From Paracoccaceae bacterium (lineage in GTDB: Bacteria; Pseudomonadota; Alphaproteobacteria; Rhodobacterales; Rhodobacteraceae), in contig JALHOL010000001.1 in assembly GCA_022843025.1 (NCBI GenBank), positions 496,001 through 560,000 on the forward strand: a DNA stretch of 64,000 bases, given 5' to 3'. A model generated the notes under the pieces. That model did not search any database and had not been told where the DNA came from. It was given only the letters and a program-made list of their open reading frames with translations. Each line of letters opens with the position of its first letter. Position 1 is the first letter of the stretch. Positions 45,069-54,147 of this stretch are shown here, piece by piece. Made by a program: the position numbers and the translations under genes.

Positions 45069-46111
45069 GGCACCACGCCTTGCAGCAATTCCGCGAGCGG
45101 GAGACGGTCGCGCTTGCGCGTCATCTCGTAGAGGCCGAGCGCCGTCCAGCCGGCGAGATGCGTCTCGGCCCCTTCGGCGCGGAAGGCGGCTTTCATCACC
45201 TGATCCAGCGTGCCGCGGTCCTTTTTCGGGACTGGCGCGAAATCGACGACCACCTGCCCGCCAAGCCCGCGCAGGCGCAACTGGCGCGGCAGGTCGCGGG
45301 CGGCGGCCACATTGGCCTTGAGCGCGGCGGCGGGCGAGGTGTCTGCCCCCGTATTCACATCTACCGCGACCAGCGCGCGGGTGGGTTCCACCATCATATG
45401 TCCGCCACCCGGCAGATCGATGCGCGGCGATTGCAGCGCGGTGATCATTTCCCAGACGCCGTGATCGTCAAACCCGCCTTCGACCACCTCATCCGGCGCA
45501 GGTTCGGCCCAGTCGCGCCAGGCTGCCTCATGCGCACCGGGGCCGTCGACCAACAGTTCCGGCCCGCCCGACAGATCGGCCACCACGGCAGCGGCCATGT
45601 CCTTCATCGCGAGGATATCTTCGGCCACGGCCGCCTCATCCTCGCCTTCGGCAGCAGAGCGCAGGATCAGACCATGATCCGCTGCCGCGCCTGCCATCGC
45701 GTCTTCGGCGAGTTGCTGCAACCCGGCGCGGATGTCTTCGTCGCGGATGCGGCGCGAGATGTTGATGCCCGGCGCCCCCGGCGTGATGATGGCCCAGCGG
45801 GATTTGAACAGGAGCCGCGTGGTGACCGGCACGGCCTTGCCGGGTTCGGTCGGACCGGAGACCTGCACGATGATCCGTTGCCCGGGTGCGAGGCCGGAGA
45901 CCTGCCGCAGGAAGCCGGTGCCTTCAGGCAGTTTGACGAACATGCCGCCCTGGCCCTTCATCGGGCGGTCGGCCACGGCGCGGTAGATCGCGCCGGGCAG
46001 GACCACATCCTCGGGCGGGTCGATCAACAGGTCTTCCAACTGACCGTCGACGATCAGCGCGGCCGCGTCGCGGCCACCCACCTGATCCAGACAGACCACA
46101 CGCCCTTTCAT
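45065..46111 (-). CDS. Ribonuclease E/G family protein, short form
   Basis: The 348-residue product has a compact N-terminal S1-like region ([20 protein letters not shown]) and the DNase I-like catalytic part with VAVDVNTG and [18 protein letters not shown], which bear the Mg-binding aspartates. It ends soon after [11 protein letters not shown] and so lacks the CPxC zinc-link and the small domain of E. coli RNase G (about 489 residues). ATG 46111 overlaps the maf stop by 4 bases. Role in RNA processing is by family; substrate range is unknown. Confidence 0.9.
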   Translation of the reverse strand: MKGRVVCLDQVGGRDAAALIVDGQLEDLLIDPPEDVVLPGAIYRAVADRPMKGQGGMFVKLPEGTGFLRQVSGLAPGQRIIVQVSGPTEPGKAVPVTTRLLFKSRWAIITPGAPGINISRRIRDEDIRAGLQQLAEDAMAGAAADHGLILRSAAEGEDEAAVAEDILAMKDMAAAVVADLSGGPELLVDGPGAHEAAWRDWAEPAPDEVVEGGFDDHGVWEMITALQSPRIDLPGGGHMMVEPTRALVAVDVNTGADTSPAAALKANVAAARDLPRQLRLRGLGGQVVVDFAPVPKKDRGTLDQVMKAAFRAEGAETHLAGWTALGLYEMTRKRDRLPLAELLQGVVP

Positions 46112-46683
46112 CCCTGCCTCCATACCGGATAACCCGCAGCCGCCAGAAGCGCCGCCGTCTCCGCCAGTGGCAGGCCGACAATGCCGGTGAAACTGCCTGA
46201 AATCCACGGGATGAAGGCCCCCGCCGCGCCCTGGATGGCATAGCCGCCGGCTTTGCCTTCCCATTCGCCGCCCGCCAGATAGGCGTTCAGCTCTGCATCC
46301 GACAGGCGCTTCATCTTGACCGCGCTTACGCTTTCGCGCGTCCAGTATCGGTCGCCTCGGCGCACGGCCACAGCGGTGATGACCTCATGTCGCCGCCCAC
46401 CGAGTGCCAGCAGGAAGGCTGCGGCTTCGCCTGCATCGGCAGGCTTGCCGAGGATGCGGCGGCCCAAGGCCACGGTGGTATCGGCGCAGAGGACGATGTC
46501 CTCTGGCCCCGCCGTCACCGCCGCCGCCTTTTCGCGCGCCAGCCGTGCCGCATAGGGGCGGGGCAATTCGCCCCGTGCCGGGTCTTCGTTGATGTCGGGA
46601 GGAAGGATGGCATCGGGCACGACGCCGATCTGCGCCAGAAGTTCCTTCCGGCGCGGGCTGCCCGATCCGAGGATCAGCTTCAC
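46108..46683 (-). CDS. maf: Maf-family nucleoside triphosphate pyrophosphatase
   Basis: The 191-residue product begins [20 protein letters not shown], the Maf signature, and has the catalytic Asp in [18 protein letters not shown] and the motif [13 protein letters not shown]. Maf proteins hydrolyse non-canonical or methylated nucleotides (dTTP/UTP or m7GTP types) and can affect septation. It overlaps infA and the RNase G gene by 4 bases on each side, so it is part of one translationally coupled operon. Confidence 0.94.
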   Translation of the reverse strand: MKLILGSGSPRRKELLAQIGVVPDAILPPDINEDPARGELPRPYAARLAREKAAAVTAGPEDIVLCADTTVALGRRILGKPADAGEAAAFLLALGGRRHEVITAVAVRRGDRYWTRESVSAVKMKRLSDAELNAYLAGGEWEGKAGGYAIQGAAGAFIPWISGSFTGIVGLPLAETAALLAAAGYPVWRQG

Positions 46684-46898
46684 TTGAAGCGATAGTTGAT
46701 GCGGCCTTTCGACAGGTCGTAAGGCGTCATTTCCACCTGAACCTTGTCGCCCGCCAGAACGCGGATCCGGTTCTTGCGCATTTTTCCTGCCATCACGGCG
46801 ATCAGTTCATGGCCGTTATCCAGCTCGACCCTGAATGTCGCGTTCGGCAGGAGTTCCTTCACGACACCCGGGAATTCGAGGATATCTTCCTTGGCCAT
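46680..46898 (-). CDS. infA: Translation initiation factor IF-1
   Basis: The 72-residue product is exactly the usual IF-1 length: [20 protein letters not shown], then the OB-fold core [19 protein letters not shown] and the C-terminal [12 protein letters not shown]. It binds the ribosomal A site during initiation. ATG 46898 was chosen because it gives the canonical N terminus; an 18-residue upstream extension is spurious. It leads the operon infA-maf-RNase G-yacG, whose promoter should lie in 46899-47010. Confidence 0.98.
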   Translation of the reverse strand: MAKEDILEFPGVVKELLPNATFRVELDNGHELIAVMAGKMRKNRIRVLAGDKVQVEMTPYDLSKGRINYRFK

Positions 46899-47010
46899 GT
46901 TCACTCCAAATAGGTTTACGGCCCGCAAGCATGGCTCGCGGGCTTCGGGCATGGGTAATGCGCCTGTCGGGGCGGATTTTCAAGGGGCAAATGCAAGGCG
47001 CATGGCCCGA

Positions 47011-48843
47011 TCAGACAAGAAGGAAGTCATCCTGCAAGAGGTCGAGGCGGTTCACGCCCATGACGATCAGCAAGTCCCCATCGCCGAAGTCGAACAGCAC
47101 GTGATCCGCACGCTCGCGCCCCAGCCTGCGCAGGTCTGCCCATCCTGCCCCGGCCCCCAGCAAATCGGCCTCGATGCGCAGGGTGTCGATGTTGTCTTCG
47201 AAGGCGGCGACTGTGTCGCGCCCGGCGGCGTAGATGAAGCTGTCGGCGCCGTTCCCGCCGGTGAGCCGGTCATTGCCCAGCCCGCCATCAAGCGTGTCAT
47301 TGGCGGTGCCGCCGAACAGCACGTCATTCCCGGCCCCGCCACTGAGGACGTCCGCACCGCCATCGCCGAGCAGGCGGTCGTTGTTGTCGCCGCCAAAAAG
47401 CTGGTCGCGCCCAAATCCGCCGGTCAGCGTGTCATTGCCCGCCGCACCGAACAACCGGTCATTGCCGTTATTGCCGGACAGGATGTTTGAGGCTGTGTTG
47501 CCGACCACCCGGTCATTGCCGGAGCCGGCTTCGAAATTCTCGATCACCACGCCGCGGGCGATGGTCATGTTGCCGATGCCGCCCATGATATCAGACCGGC
47601 CGGTGGCCACCAGCGTGACGTTCTGATTTGTCGTGTCACCGCGCATCCGGATCGTATCGATCCCGCCTTCATCCCAGATTGTGAAAGCCAGATCGGACAT
47701 GCCGCGACCGCCTTCGAAGATGTCGTTGAAGAACTGGCCCAGCGCGTTGGTCAGCGTGGTTCCTTCGCCCCAGACGGTGTTGCCCGCCGTTGCCCCGCCG
47801 CGTGCTGCGCCATAGAGGTTCTGGATCGCGACGATATCCGCGGGCATCGCTGTCATCAGTGCTGCATAGCTGCCCGGATCGTTCGTGTTCTGATCCTGAT
47901 TGAAATAGGACATGATCGACATGGACCAGCTGTCATTGCGGAAATCCGTGTCAAAGCGGTAGATCGCCGCGCCGTTATAGGCCCCCTGGTGGCCCAAGCC
48001 GAGGGCATGACCGATTTCATGCACATAGGTCTGATAGCTGTAGCTGTCATAGCTTGTGCCGTAGCGCGCCAGCCAGTCGGTACTGACATTGATCTGGGCG
48101 CTGGTGATGGTGGTGCCGGTTACAGAATTGCTGGCAAAGGCGCCGGGACGGGCGTCGTCGAAGGTGAGGTCCGCCTGACCCGATGACACGGCCTGAAACT
48201 GCAGATTGGCCACCATTGCCCAGGCTTCCATGGCCCAAAGCGCCAGTTGACGGCCTTCTGCCGTAAGGCCCGTGATGTTATAAGTGATCACGTTGGAGGC
48301 AGAGGTATCAAAGCTCTGACGGCCTGAACCGCGCCACTCCCAGTAGCCATCGGTCAGGAAATTCGCCAATTGATCCAGCGTCCCGTTTGGGGGCAGGGGG
48401 GGTGCCGCAATCTCTGTGATCGCCATGCGGTATGTGCCGGCAAAGCCGTCGTTGTAGCTTCCGGCGGACAGGAAAAAGGTTCCGCTGACGGATGGCGAAA
48501 AGGTCACCCGCGAGTTTAGACCCACGGCATCGTCGTTGAGGGCCACCACATTGCCGGACGCATCCAGCACGCGCAGGAAGGTATCGGTGACCGGGGAGGC
48601 CCCGCTGCCGGAAAGATCGATCTGATAAACCTGCCCGGCTACCAGCGTCACCGCGACAAGATCCCTGTCGCCCGGGGTCAGGCTGCCCAGAAACTCATCG
48701 CCGACCGACATGGTCGTTGTCGGTACGGCCGGCACGGTATTCGGGGCATCGCCGGTTTCTAGGACCGTGGCCAATACGGTGATTGTCGGGTTCGAAAAAC
48801 CACAGCCTGTTTCGATCACGGCTGCAAAGCACATTGTACACAT
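47011..48843 (-). CDS. Secreted serralysin-like M10 zinc metalloprotease with RTX repeats
   Basis: The 610-residue protein has an N-terminal prepeptidase-like beta domain (about 40-145), an M10 catalytic domain with HEIGHALGLGH at residues 275-285 (ligands His275, His279, His285; Glu276 catalytic) and the Met-turn SIMSYF. Nonapeptide RTX calcium repeats fill about 440-545 (GNDRLFGAAGNDTLTGGFG). A C-terminal type I secretion tail ends DDFLLV. There is no Sec signal; export is expected through a T1SS not encoded here. The N terminus MCTMC with a further Cys14 is unusual for an exported RTX protein but recurs in this family. It is probably an extracellular protease. Confidence 0.9.
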   Translation of the reverse strand: MCTMCFAAVIETGCGFSNPTITVLATVLETGDAPNTVPAVPTTTMSVGDEFLGSLTPGDRDLVAVTLVAGQVYQIDLSGSGASPVTDTFLRVLDASGNVVALNDDAVGLNSRVTFSPSVSGTFFLSAGSYNDGFAGTYRMAITEIAAPPLPPNGTLDQLANFLTDGYWEWRGSGRQSFDTSASNVITYNITGLTAEGRQLALWAMEAWAMVANLQFQAVSSGQADLTFDDARPGAFASNSVTGTTITSAQINVSTDWLARYGTSYDSYSYQTYVHEIGHALGLGHQGAYNGAAIYRFDTDFRNDSWSMSIMSYFNQDQNTNDPGSYAALMTAMPADIVAIQNLYGAARGGATAGNTVWGEGTTLTNALGQFFNDIFEGGRGMSDLAFTIWDEGGIDTIRMRGDTTNQNVTLVATGRSDIMGGIGNMTIARGVVIENFEAGSGNDRVVGNTASNILSGNNGNDRLFGAAGNDTLTGGFGRDQLFGGDNNDRLLGDGGADVLSGGAGNDVLFGGTANDTLDGGLGNDRLTGGNGADSFIYAAGRDTVAAFEDNIDTLRIEADLLGAGAGWADLRRLGRERADHVLFDFGDGDLLIVMGVNRLDLLQDDFLLV

Positions 48844-48899
48844 GGGTCACTCATCAACAAACTGAACGGCTTAGAGAGAACTGAAACGGCCAGTGGCCG

Positions 48900-49277
48900 T
48901 TACTGGGGTGGTCTTGTCTGCAAGAGATCGGCTGCCAGACGGGCGGGCCAATCGGGCAGCAACGGGCCATCCATGGCGATGACCTGCACCAGCGGGCCCG
49001 CTTCACCCTGCCAGCGCAGGCGTGCGGCCACGAGCCCGGCCTGTGCAGCCGTCACCTCCAGCGTCAGGCCATCCGAGGGCAGGGCACGGTCGTGCAACGC
49101 GTCGGCCAGCGCCTGACACAGCGTCGCGGCGGCGGCAGGCTCAGCCCCTTCGGCATGTTCACAGTTGAGGCCGGATGCCCCGGCCATGCTGGCGCAGAGG
49201 CTGACCATGGCGGCTGCGCCCATCTTGCGGCCAAGTTTGCCGCCGGGGTTTGACGAAAGGATCCGCCGGTCTGTCAC
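48900..49277 (-). CDS. Hypothetical protein upstream of the RTX protease
   Basis: I do not recognise this 125-residue product. It begins MTDRRILSSNPGGKLGRKMG, has one moderately hydrophobic stretch (MGAAAMVSLCASMAGASG, about 19-36), and continues as an Ala/Leu-rich soluble segment ending LLQTRPPQ. It lies 56 bases upstream of the protease gene on the same strand and could be co-transcribed with it. A link to protease secretion or inhibition is possible, but nothing in the sequence shows it. Confidence 0.65.
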   Translation of the reverse strand: MTDRRILSSNPGGKLGRKMGAAAMVSLCASMAGASGLNCEHAEGAEPAAAATLCQALADALHDRALPSDGLTLEVTAAQAGLVAARLRWQGEAGPLVQVIAMDGPLLPDWPARLAADLLQTRPPQ

Positions 49278-49400
49278 ATTTGCACCCTAACAACCACTAG
49301 ACCCGGCCACCTTGCGAGGGGTCGGGTATCATTCGGGGCAGGCTAGCAGGGCGCGCATAAAAATCAATCACGGGTTGACAATTGCGCGCAAATGGCGCGG

Positions 49401-50270
49401 TCAAGCCTGGGCGAGGCGATCCTTCTGTTCGTCCCAATGCAGGTGGTTCAGCACACCGCCGTTGCGGCGCACTTCATGCACGGCGGCGAGGTCAACCTCT
49501 GCCACGGCCCAGCCGGGGGTGTTCAGCGCGGTTTCGGTGAAGATGCCGGTGGGCGGGAAGCCCCGGTCGGGCGGGCCGTAGATGGCGGCTGCGCCCACGT
49601 TTTCATCCACCGCCGGGCACCAGGTGGCCAATCCTACAGTGGGGGAATGGACGGTGATGCACTGGTTTTCCAGTGCGCGGGCCATGGCACCCACCCGCAC
49701 GCGGGTAAAGCCTGCCAGCGTATCGGTGCAGGAGGGCACGAGGATCACCTCGGCCCCGGCTTCGGCCAAACGCCGCGCCAGCAGGGGAAATTCGCTGTCG
49801 TAACAAATCAGAATGCCGATGCGGCCAAGGGCGGTGTCGAACACCGGCAGCCCATGGCCGGGTTCCACGAACCATGTCTCACGCTCGAACCGGGTCATGA
49901 TCTGCTTGTCTTGATGGCCGACAATCCCACCCGGCGCATAAAGCGTTGCGCGGTTCACCGGGCGCGCGCCGTTGGACGGGAAGACGGGGCCTGAGGCGCC
50001 GAGGATATGCACCCCATGTTCCGCCGCCAGCCGCAGATGCAGCGCATCCACCGCGTCGCGCCACCGCGCCACCTCGACCAGCGCGCGCTCCAGATCGGCG
50101 GCGACCTCGGCCCCACCCAGTGAGGCCAATTCCATGGCCCCGTATTCCGGGAACACAAGAAGATCAGAACCTTGCGCCGCAGCATCCGCCACCCAGCGCG
50201 TCAGCTTTGCCTCATAGCCGGCAAAGTCTGCGTGGAAGTCGAGCGGATAGGCGGCAGCGGCTATTTTCAT
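49401..50270 (-). CDS. Carbon-nitrogen hydrolase (nitrilase superfamily amidase)
   Basis: The 289-residue product has the full catalytic triad of the superfamily: Glu42 in FPEYG, Lys122 in DKQIMTRFE and Cys156 in ICYDSEFP. It hydrolyses a C-N bond (amide, carbamoyl or ureido); the substrate is unknown. ATG 50270 gives MKIAAAAYPLDFHADFAGYE; a longer frame upstream is a GC-driven extension with no domain content. It is a single gene between the protease unit and the glycine-zipper gene, both on the same strand. Confidence 0.88.
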   Translation of the reverse strand: MKIAAAAYPLDFHADFAGYEAKLTRWVADAAAQGSDLLVFPEYGAMELASLGGAEVAADLERALVEVARWRDAVDALHLRLAAEHGVHILGASGPVFPSNGARPVNRATLYAPGGIVGHQDKQIMTRFERETWFVEPGHGLPVFDTALGRIGILICYDSEFPLLARRLAEAGAEVILVPSCTDTLAGFTRVRVGAMARALENQCITVHSPTVGLATWCPAVDENVGAAAIYGPPDRGFPPTGIFTETALNTPGWAVAEVDLAAVHEVRRNGGVLNHLHWDEQKDRLAQA

Positions 50271-50401
50271 CGGGCGGGCCCTTCTGGCGGCAAGCGGATC
50301 AGCGGCCTTTGTGGCAGTCTTCGGTAGGCGGGAAAACCCGTTTCGCCGGGACGGGACGCTTGTCCGGCATGAGATGCGCTTCTCGAGTGCCTGCGCAAAG
50401 C

Positions 50402-50442
50402 AAAAGGGCCGGGGCGAGGGCATTATGCCCCGGTCCCGGCCC
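50402..50442 (-). terminator. Terminator after glycine-zipper gene
   Basis: On the minus strand a long G/C stem (outer GGGCCGG with CCGGCCC, inner GGGCAT with ATGCCC, with internal mismatches) ends in TTTT at 50402-50405. It lies about 50 bases after the lipoprotein stop and before the amidase start. Confidence 0.7.
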
Positions 50443-50491
50443 CTGCCGTCTTGGTGACGGTAAGCGCCTGCAGTCTTTTGCGGCGGCCGTC

Positions 50492-50752
50492 TTACGGGCA
50501 GCGCGCCACGTAGCGGCGGCCGTTGGCATCCTGATAGACACAGTCGTTCGGCGTGTTGGCGCGACCGATCAGGTTGCCAGCAACGCCGCCGACGGCAGCG
50601 CCGATGATTGCGCCTTCGACGCGGTCATCGGAATCTGACACCGCAGCGCCCAGCAAGGCGCCTGTTGCCGCGCCGCCCAAAGTCGCCTGGTCCGCAGGAA
50701 CGCAGGCCGCTGTGCCCAGCGCCAGGATCGCAAACAGGATGGTGTGTTTCAT
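50492..50752 (-). CDS. Glycine-zipper outer-membrane lipoprotein-like protein
   Basis: The 86-residue product has a lipoprotein signal (MKHTILFAILALGTAAC, lipobox Cys17), then two Gly-zipper helices (GGAATGALLGAAVSDSDD and IIGAAVGGVAGNLIGRA) and a short C-terminal tail with two cysteines. Such small proteins resemble SmpA/YMGG/OsmB types and are often envelope-stress related. It has its own promoter region at 50753-51076 and a terminator at 50402-50442, so it is probably a monocistronic unit divergent from the tol-pal block. Confidence 0.85.
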   Translation of the reverse strand: MKHTILFAILALGTAACVPADQATLGGAATGALLGAAVSDSDDRVEGAIIGAAVGGVAGNLIGRANTPNDCVYQDANGRRYVARCP

Positions 50753-51076
50753 GGAAATCTCTCCAGTGATGTTCTTCATCGGACAAAACGCCCCAGTCGC
50801 CCATCGGTTCCATGGCGGGCCCGGAATAGTGATGCGACAGGGTTTGTGACAGGCTCCGGATCGCCACGGGTCAGATATACGCCCCCGCAATTGCGGGTGG
50901 CAACGCAGGCGGGGCGTGTTGCGCCAAAGCTTGCCTATCGGTGCCCCATGGATATTGGCCATGCAGGCCGAATAAGGTGCACTGTCGGTTGCGCGCGGCT
51001 GTCCTGGGGGGCGTCTGCGGTGCAACCGGGGCAGAGGCCTGCCGTTGGTGCAGGTGAGGTGGAAGTGGGACATGTG
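50753..51076. other. Divergent intergenic region before ybgC/tol
   Basis: These 324 bases separate the glycine-zipper gene (minus) from ybgC (plus). They must hold both promoters, but I could not pick convincing -35/-10 pairs. An open frame on the plus strand merely extends ybgC and lacks domain content. No RNA gene or repeat was recognised. Confidence 0.4.
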
Positions 51077-51481
51077 ATGGACAGCAAAGATTTCGACCTG
51101 CGCGTTTACTATGAGGACACCGACCTTGCCGGGATCGTCTATTACGCGAATTACCTGCGGTTCATCGAACGGGCGCGGACGGAATGGGTGCGCGGGCTGG
51201 GCGTGGATCAGGGGGCGTTGAAGCGGGATGAGGGGATCGTCTTTGCCGTGCGGCGGGTGGAGGCGGATTATCTGAAGCCTGCGCGGTTCGACGATCTGCT
51301 GACGGTCAAGACGCGGCTGCTGGAACTGGGCGGCGCGCGGATCGAGCTGGAGCAAGAGGTGTTGCGCGCAGGCGAGCGGCTGTTCGCGGCGCGGGTTGTG
51401 CTGGTCTGTATGTCCGAGGCGGGCGGGGCGGTGCGTATTCCGCCTGTGGTGCGGGCAAAACTGTCGCCGCCGCGGCATTGA
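51077..51481 (+). CDS. ybgC: YbgC-family acyl-CoA thioesterase (Tol-Pal associated)
   Basis: The 134-residue hot-dog fold protein has YYEDTDLAGIVYYANYLRF near residues 11-29, which contains the catalytic Asp, and FDDLLTVKTRL. YbgC hydrolyses acyl-CoA or acyl-ACP and is encoded at the head of tol-pal operons, where it may link phospholipid synthesis to envelope constriction. ATG 51077 follows a GGTGGAAGTGGG purine run. In many Proteobacteria this gene directly follows ruvB, but here it is 48.6 kb away. Confidence 0.93.
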   Translation: MDSKDFDLRVYYEDTDLAGIVYYANYLRFIERARTEWVRGLGVDQGALKRDEGIVFAVRRVEADYLKPARFDDLLTVKTRLLELGGARIELEQEVLRAGERLFAARVVLVCMSEAGGAVRIPPVVRAKLSPPRH

Positions 51482-51626
51482 ATCGCCGCTTATGCCGCGC
51501 CGCAGCGGCAGGTTGCCGCCAAAGGCCGCCCTGTCGCGCAGATGTGTTGGCAATCCGGTTTGAATGCGGGTAGAATCACCGCTAATGGGCTGCGACAAGG
51601 ATGGCCCGGCAACAAGAGCAGGCGTA

Positions 51627-52322
51627 ATGGAAACGGAAACCCTTGCGGCGGCGCAGGAGATTGATTTCTCTGTGCTCGCGCTTTTCATGAAAGCGACACT
51701 CACCAACAAGCTGGTGCTTTTGACCCTGCTGCTGATGAGTTTCTGGTCCTGGTCCATCATCGTGCAGCGTATTCTGGTGTTTCGCCGCGCGCGGACCGAG
51801 GCCGAGGAATTCGACCGCGCCTTCTGGTCGGGCGAGCCGCTGGATGAGCTTTATGAAACGATCGGGCCGCAGCCGCAGGGCGCGAGCGAGCGCATCTTTG
51901 TGGCCGGCATGACGGAATGGCGGCGCAGCCACCGGCAGGATGGCAAGCTGATTGCCGGCGCGCAGGCGCGCATCGACCGGGCCATGGATGTGGCCATCGC
52001 GCGCGAGAATGAGGCGTTGAACAAGGGGCTTGGCTTTCTGGCCACCACCGGATCGACCGCGCCCTTCATCGGTCTGTTCGGGACGGTCTGGGGTATCAAG
52101 TACAGCTTTGAACAGATCGCCATCAGCCAGAACACCAACCTTGCCGTCGTGGCGCCCGGTATTGCCGAGGCGCTGCTGGCCACGGCCATCGGCCTTGTGG
52201 CGGCTATTCCGGCGGTGGTGGCCTATAACAAGCTCAACAGCGACAGTGAGCGTATCCTGAACGGGTATGAATCCTTTGCCGACGAGTTTTCCACCATCCT
52301 GTCGCGCCAGCTGGACGCCTGA
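51627..52322 (+). CDS. tolQ: TolQ, proton-channel subunit of the Tol system
   Basis: The 231-residue inner-membrane protein has three hydrophobic helices (about 25-45, 132-155, 170-192) and the MotA/TolQ/ExbB signature with LGFLATTGSTAPFIGLFGTVW and the channel-lining Thr in the last helix. With TolR it uses the proton gradient to drive TolA. ATG 51627 gives METETLAAAQEIDFS; a 21-residue upstream extension was rejected. It is 3 bases ahead of tolR. Confidence 0.95.
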   Translation: METETLAAAQEIDFSVLALFMKATLTNKLVLLTLLLMSFWSWSIIVQRILVFRRARTEAEEFDRAFWSGEPLDELYETIGPQPQGASERIFVAGMTEWRRSHRQDGKLIAGAQARIDRAMDVAIARENEALNKGLGFLATTGSTAPFIGLFGTVWGIKYSFEQIAISQNTNLAVVAPGIAEALLATAIGLVAAIPAVVAYNKLNSDSERILNGYESFADEFSTILSRQLDA

Positions 52323-52325
52323 GCC

Positions 52326-52802
52326 ATGGGGGCCGGGGTTGCAAAAGGCGGCGGGGGCGGGGGCGGACGTCGGGGCCGGAGACGGCGCGGCGGTGCGCCG
52401 ATGGCGGATATCAACGTCACGCCCTTTATCGACGTGATGCTGGTTTTGCTGATCATCTTCATGGTGGCTGCGCCGATGCTGACAGTGGGGGTGCCCATCG
52501 AACTGCCCGAGACAGCGGCGAATGCCCTGCCGTCCGAGCAGGAGGAACCGCTTGCGATCACAATGACCGCAGATGGCCGTCTGATGATCCAGAATACCGA
52601 GACCGCACCGGATGAGCTCATCACCCGGCTGACGGCGATTTCGGCAGAGCGGACATCCGACAAGATATTCCTGCGGGCGGATGGGTCCATTCCCTATGCC
52701 CGCGTGGCCGAAGTGATGGGCGCGCTGAGTGCGGGTGGGTTCAACAATATCGGTCTGGTCACCGACGCGGGTGGCCCGACGCTTGATGGTAACGGCGGCT
52801 GA
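52326..52802 (+). CDS. tolR: TolR, ExbD/TolR family channel subunit
   Basis: The 158-residue product has a Gly/Arg-rich N-terminal stretch (about 5-22), then MADINVTPFIDVMLVLLIIF with the proton-carrying Asp in the single transmembrane helix, and a periplasmic domain of about 110 residues that binds peptidoglycan in the family. The basic Gly-rich N terminus is longer than in E. coli TolR. It sits between tolQ (3-base gap) and tolA (14-base gap). Confidence 0.95.
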   Translation: MGAGVAKGGGGGGGRRGRRRRGGAPMADINVTPFIDVMLVLLIIFMVAAPMLTVGVPIELPETAANALPSEQEEPLAITMTADGRLMIQNTETAPDELITRLTAISAERTSDKIFLRADGSIPYARVAEVMGALSAGGFNNIGLVTDAGGPTLDGNGG

Positions 52803-52816
52803 CGGCCGGGCAGGGC

Positions 52817-54034
52817 ATGGAAAAGGGTCAGATCATTTCGGGCATCGCGCATGGTGGCGTGATCCTCTGGGTTATCCTGGGGGATTGGCTGTTCCGTGCG
52901 CCGACGCTGCCTGAGATTGAGGTGGCCGAAGTGTCGCTGATGTCGAGCGCCGAGTTCGATGCGATGATGGCGGCGGCACCTCCGGCAGCGGAACCCGCTG
53001 CGGAACCCGCACCCGAGCCTGCGCCTGAGGAACCTGCACCCGAAGAACCGGCGATCCAGCCGCCCGAACCGGTGCAGCCGCAAGAGCCGCCACCGCCTGC
53101 CGAGGACCCGCCGCCAGTGGCCCCGCCCGAGGAACCGCTGCCCGAGGATCTGCCCACCGAGGCGGTGCCGCAGCTGATCGAGACGCCCGATCCGGTGGCC
53201 CCGATTGCGGATGTCGAACAGCCGATTCCGGTGCCGCTGTCGGATGCGCGCCCGCGCCCGCGCCCGCTGGACCGGGTGGCGGCGACGCCGGTGGAAAGCG
53301 TGGACGCGCCCGAAGTGGCCGAGCAGGTGATCGAAGAGGTCAGCGACGTGCCGTCTGAGGAGGCGGTCATCGTCGAGGAACAGCAAGAGGCCGCCGCGCC
53401 CGAGGAAGCCACGACACAGATCGTGACCGAAGCGGTGGAAACCGAGGAAGACGCGCCGCAGCTTGAAATGACCGCCTCCCTGCGGCCCCGGTCGCGGCCC
53501 GAGCGGGTGCAGCCCAGCGAGGAACCGGTCGAGGACGCGGCAGCAACCGCCGAGACGCCAGAGGAAGCCCCCGAAGAGCCCGCGCCGGACACGGCCACCG
53601 AAGATGCCGTTGCAGCCGCGCTGGCCGAGGCTTTGGCAGAGGAAGCCGCCGCCGAGGAGGCCGCCGCAGCCGAAGCCGCCGCCGCTGCCGCAAGCGACCT
53701 GCCTGCCGGTCCGCCCATGACGGCCGGTGAGATGGATGCCTTGCGGGTGGCGGTGCAGGCCTGCTGGAACGTCGGGGCGCTGTCGATGGAGGCGCTGCGG
53801 ACCACGGTCACGGTGGCGGTATCGGTGGGCCAGGATGGCGTGCCGGATGCCGGGTCGATTGCCATGATCGCATCGAACGGCGAATCCGATACAGCCACGC
53901 AGCAGGCGTTCGAGGCCGCGCGGCGCGCGATCATCCGCTGCGGCGCGCGCGGGTTCCCGCTGCCGCCTGAGAAATATGACCAGTGGCAGAACATGGAACT
54001 GGTATTTGATCCGAACGGGATGCGGATGAGATGA
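52817..54034 (+). CDS. tolA: TolA, envelope-spanning protein of the Tol-Pal system
   Basis: The 405-residue protein has one N-terminal membrane anchor (about 6-24, HGGVILWVILGDWLF), then a very long Pro/Glu/Ala-rich region (about 48-295), and a C-terminal TolA III-like domain (MTAGEMDALRVAVQACWNVG to the end) with two cysteines. E. coli TolA has a Lys/Ala/Glu helix instead of this Pro/Glu-rich linker. The call rests on the C-terminal domain, the anchor and the tolQRAB-pal order. Confidence 0.93.
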   Translation: MEKGQIISGIAHGGVILWVILGDWLFRAPTLPEIEVAEVSLMSSAEFDAMMAAAPPAAEPAAEPAPEPAPEEPAPEEPAIQPPEPVQPQEPPPPAEDPPPVAPPEEPLPEDLPTEAVPQLIETPDPVAPIADVEQPIPVPLSDARPRPRPLDRVAATPVESVDAPEVAEQVIEEVSDVPSEEAVIVEEQQEAAAPEEATTQIVTEAVETEEDAPQLEMTASLRPRSRPERVQPSEEPVEDAAATAETPEEAPEEPAPDTATEDAVAAALAEALAEEAAAEEAAAAEAAAAAASDLPAGPPMTAGEMDALRVAVQACWNVGALSMEALRTTVTVAVSVGQDGVPDAGSIAMIASNGESDTATQQAFEAARRAIIRCGARGFPLPPEKYDQWQNMELVFDPNGMRMR

Positions 54035-54147
54035 CCGTTTTCCCGACATATTGCCGACATGGCGGCGCTGCTCGCGCCATCGTGTCCCCGAAAAAGCGCC
54101 GTTCGCGGCATGGTGAAATTGAATGACCCGAGGAGAATGAGGAAACG

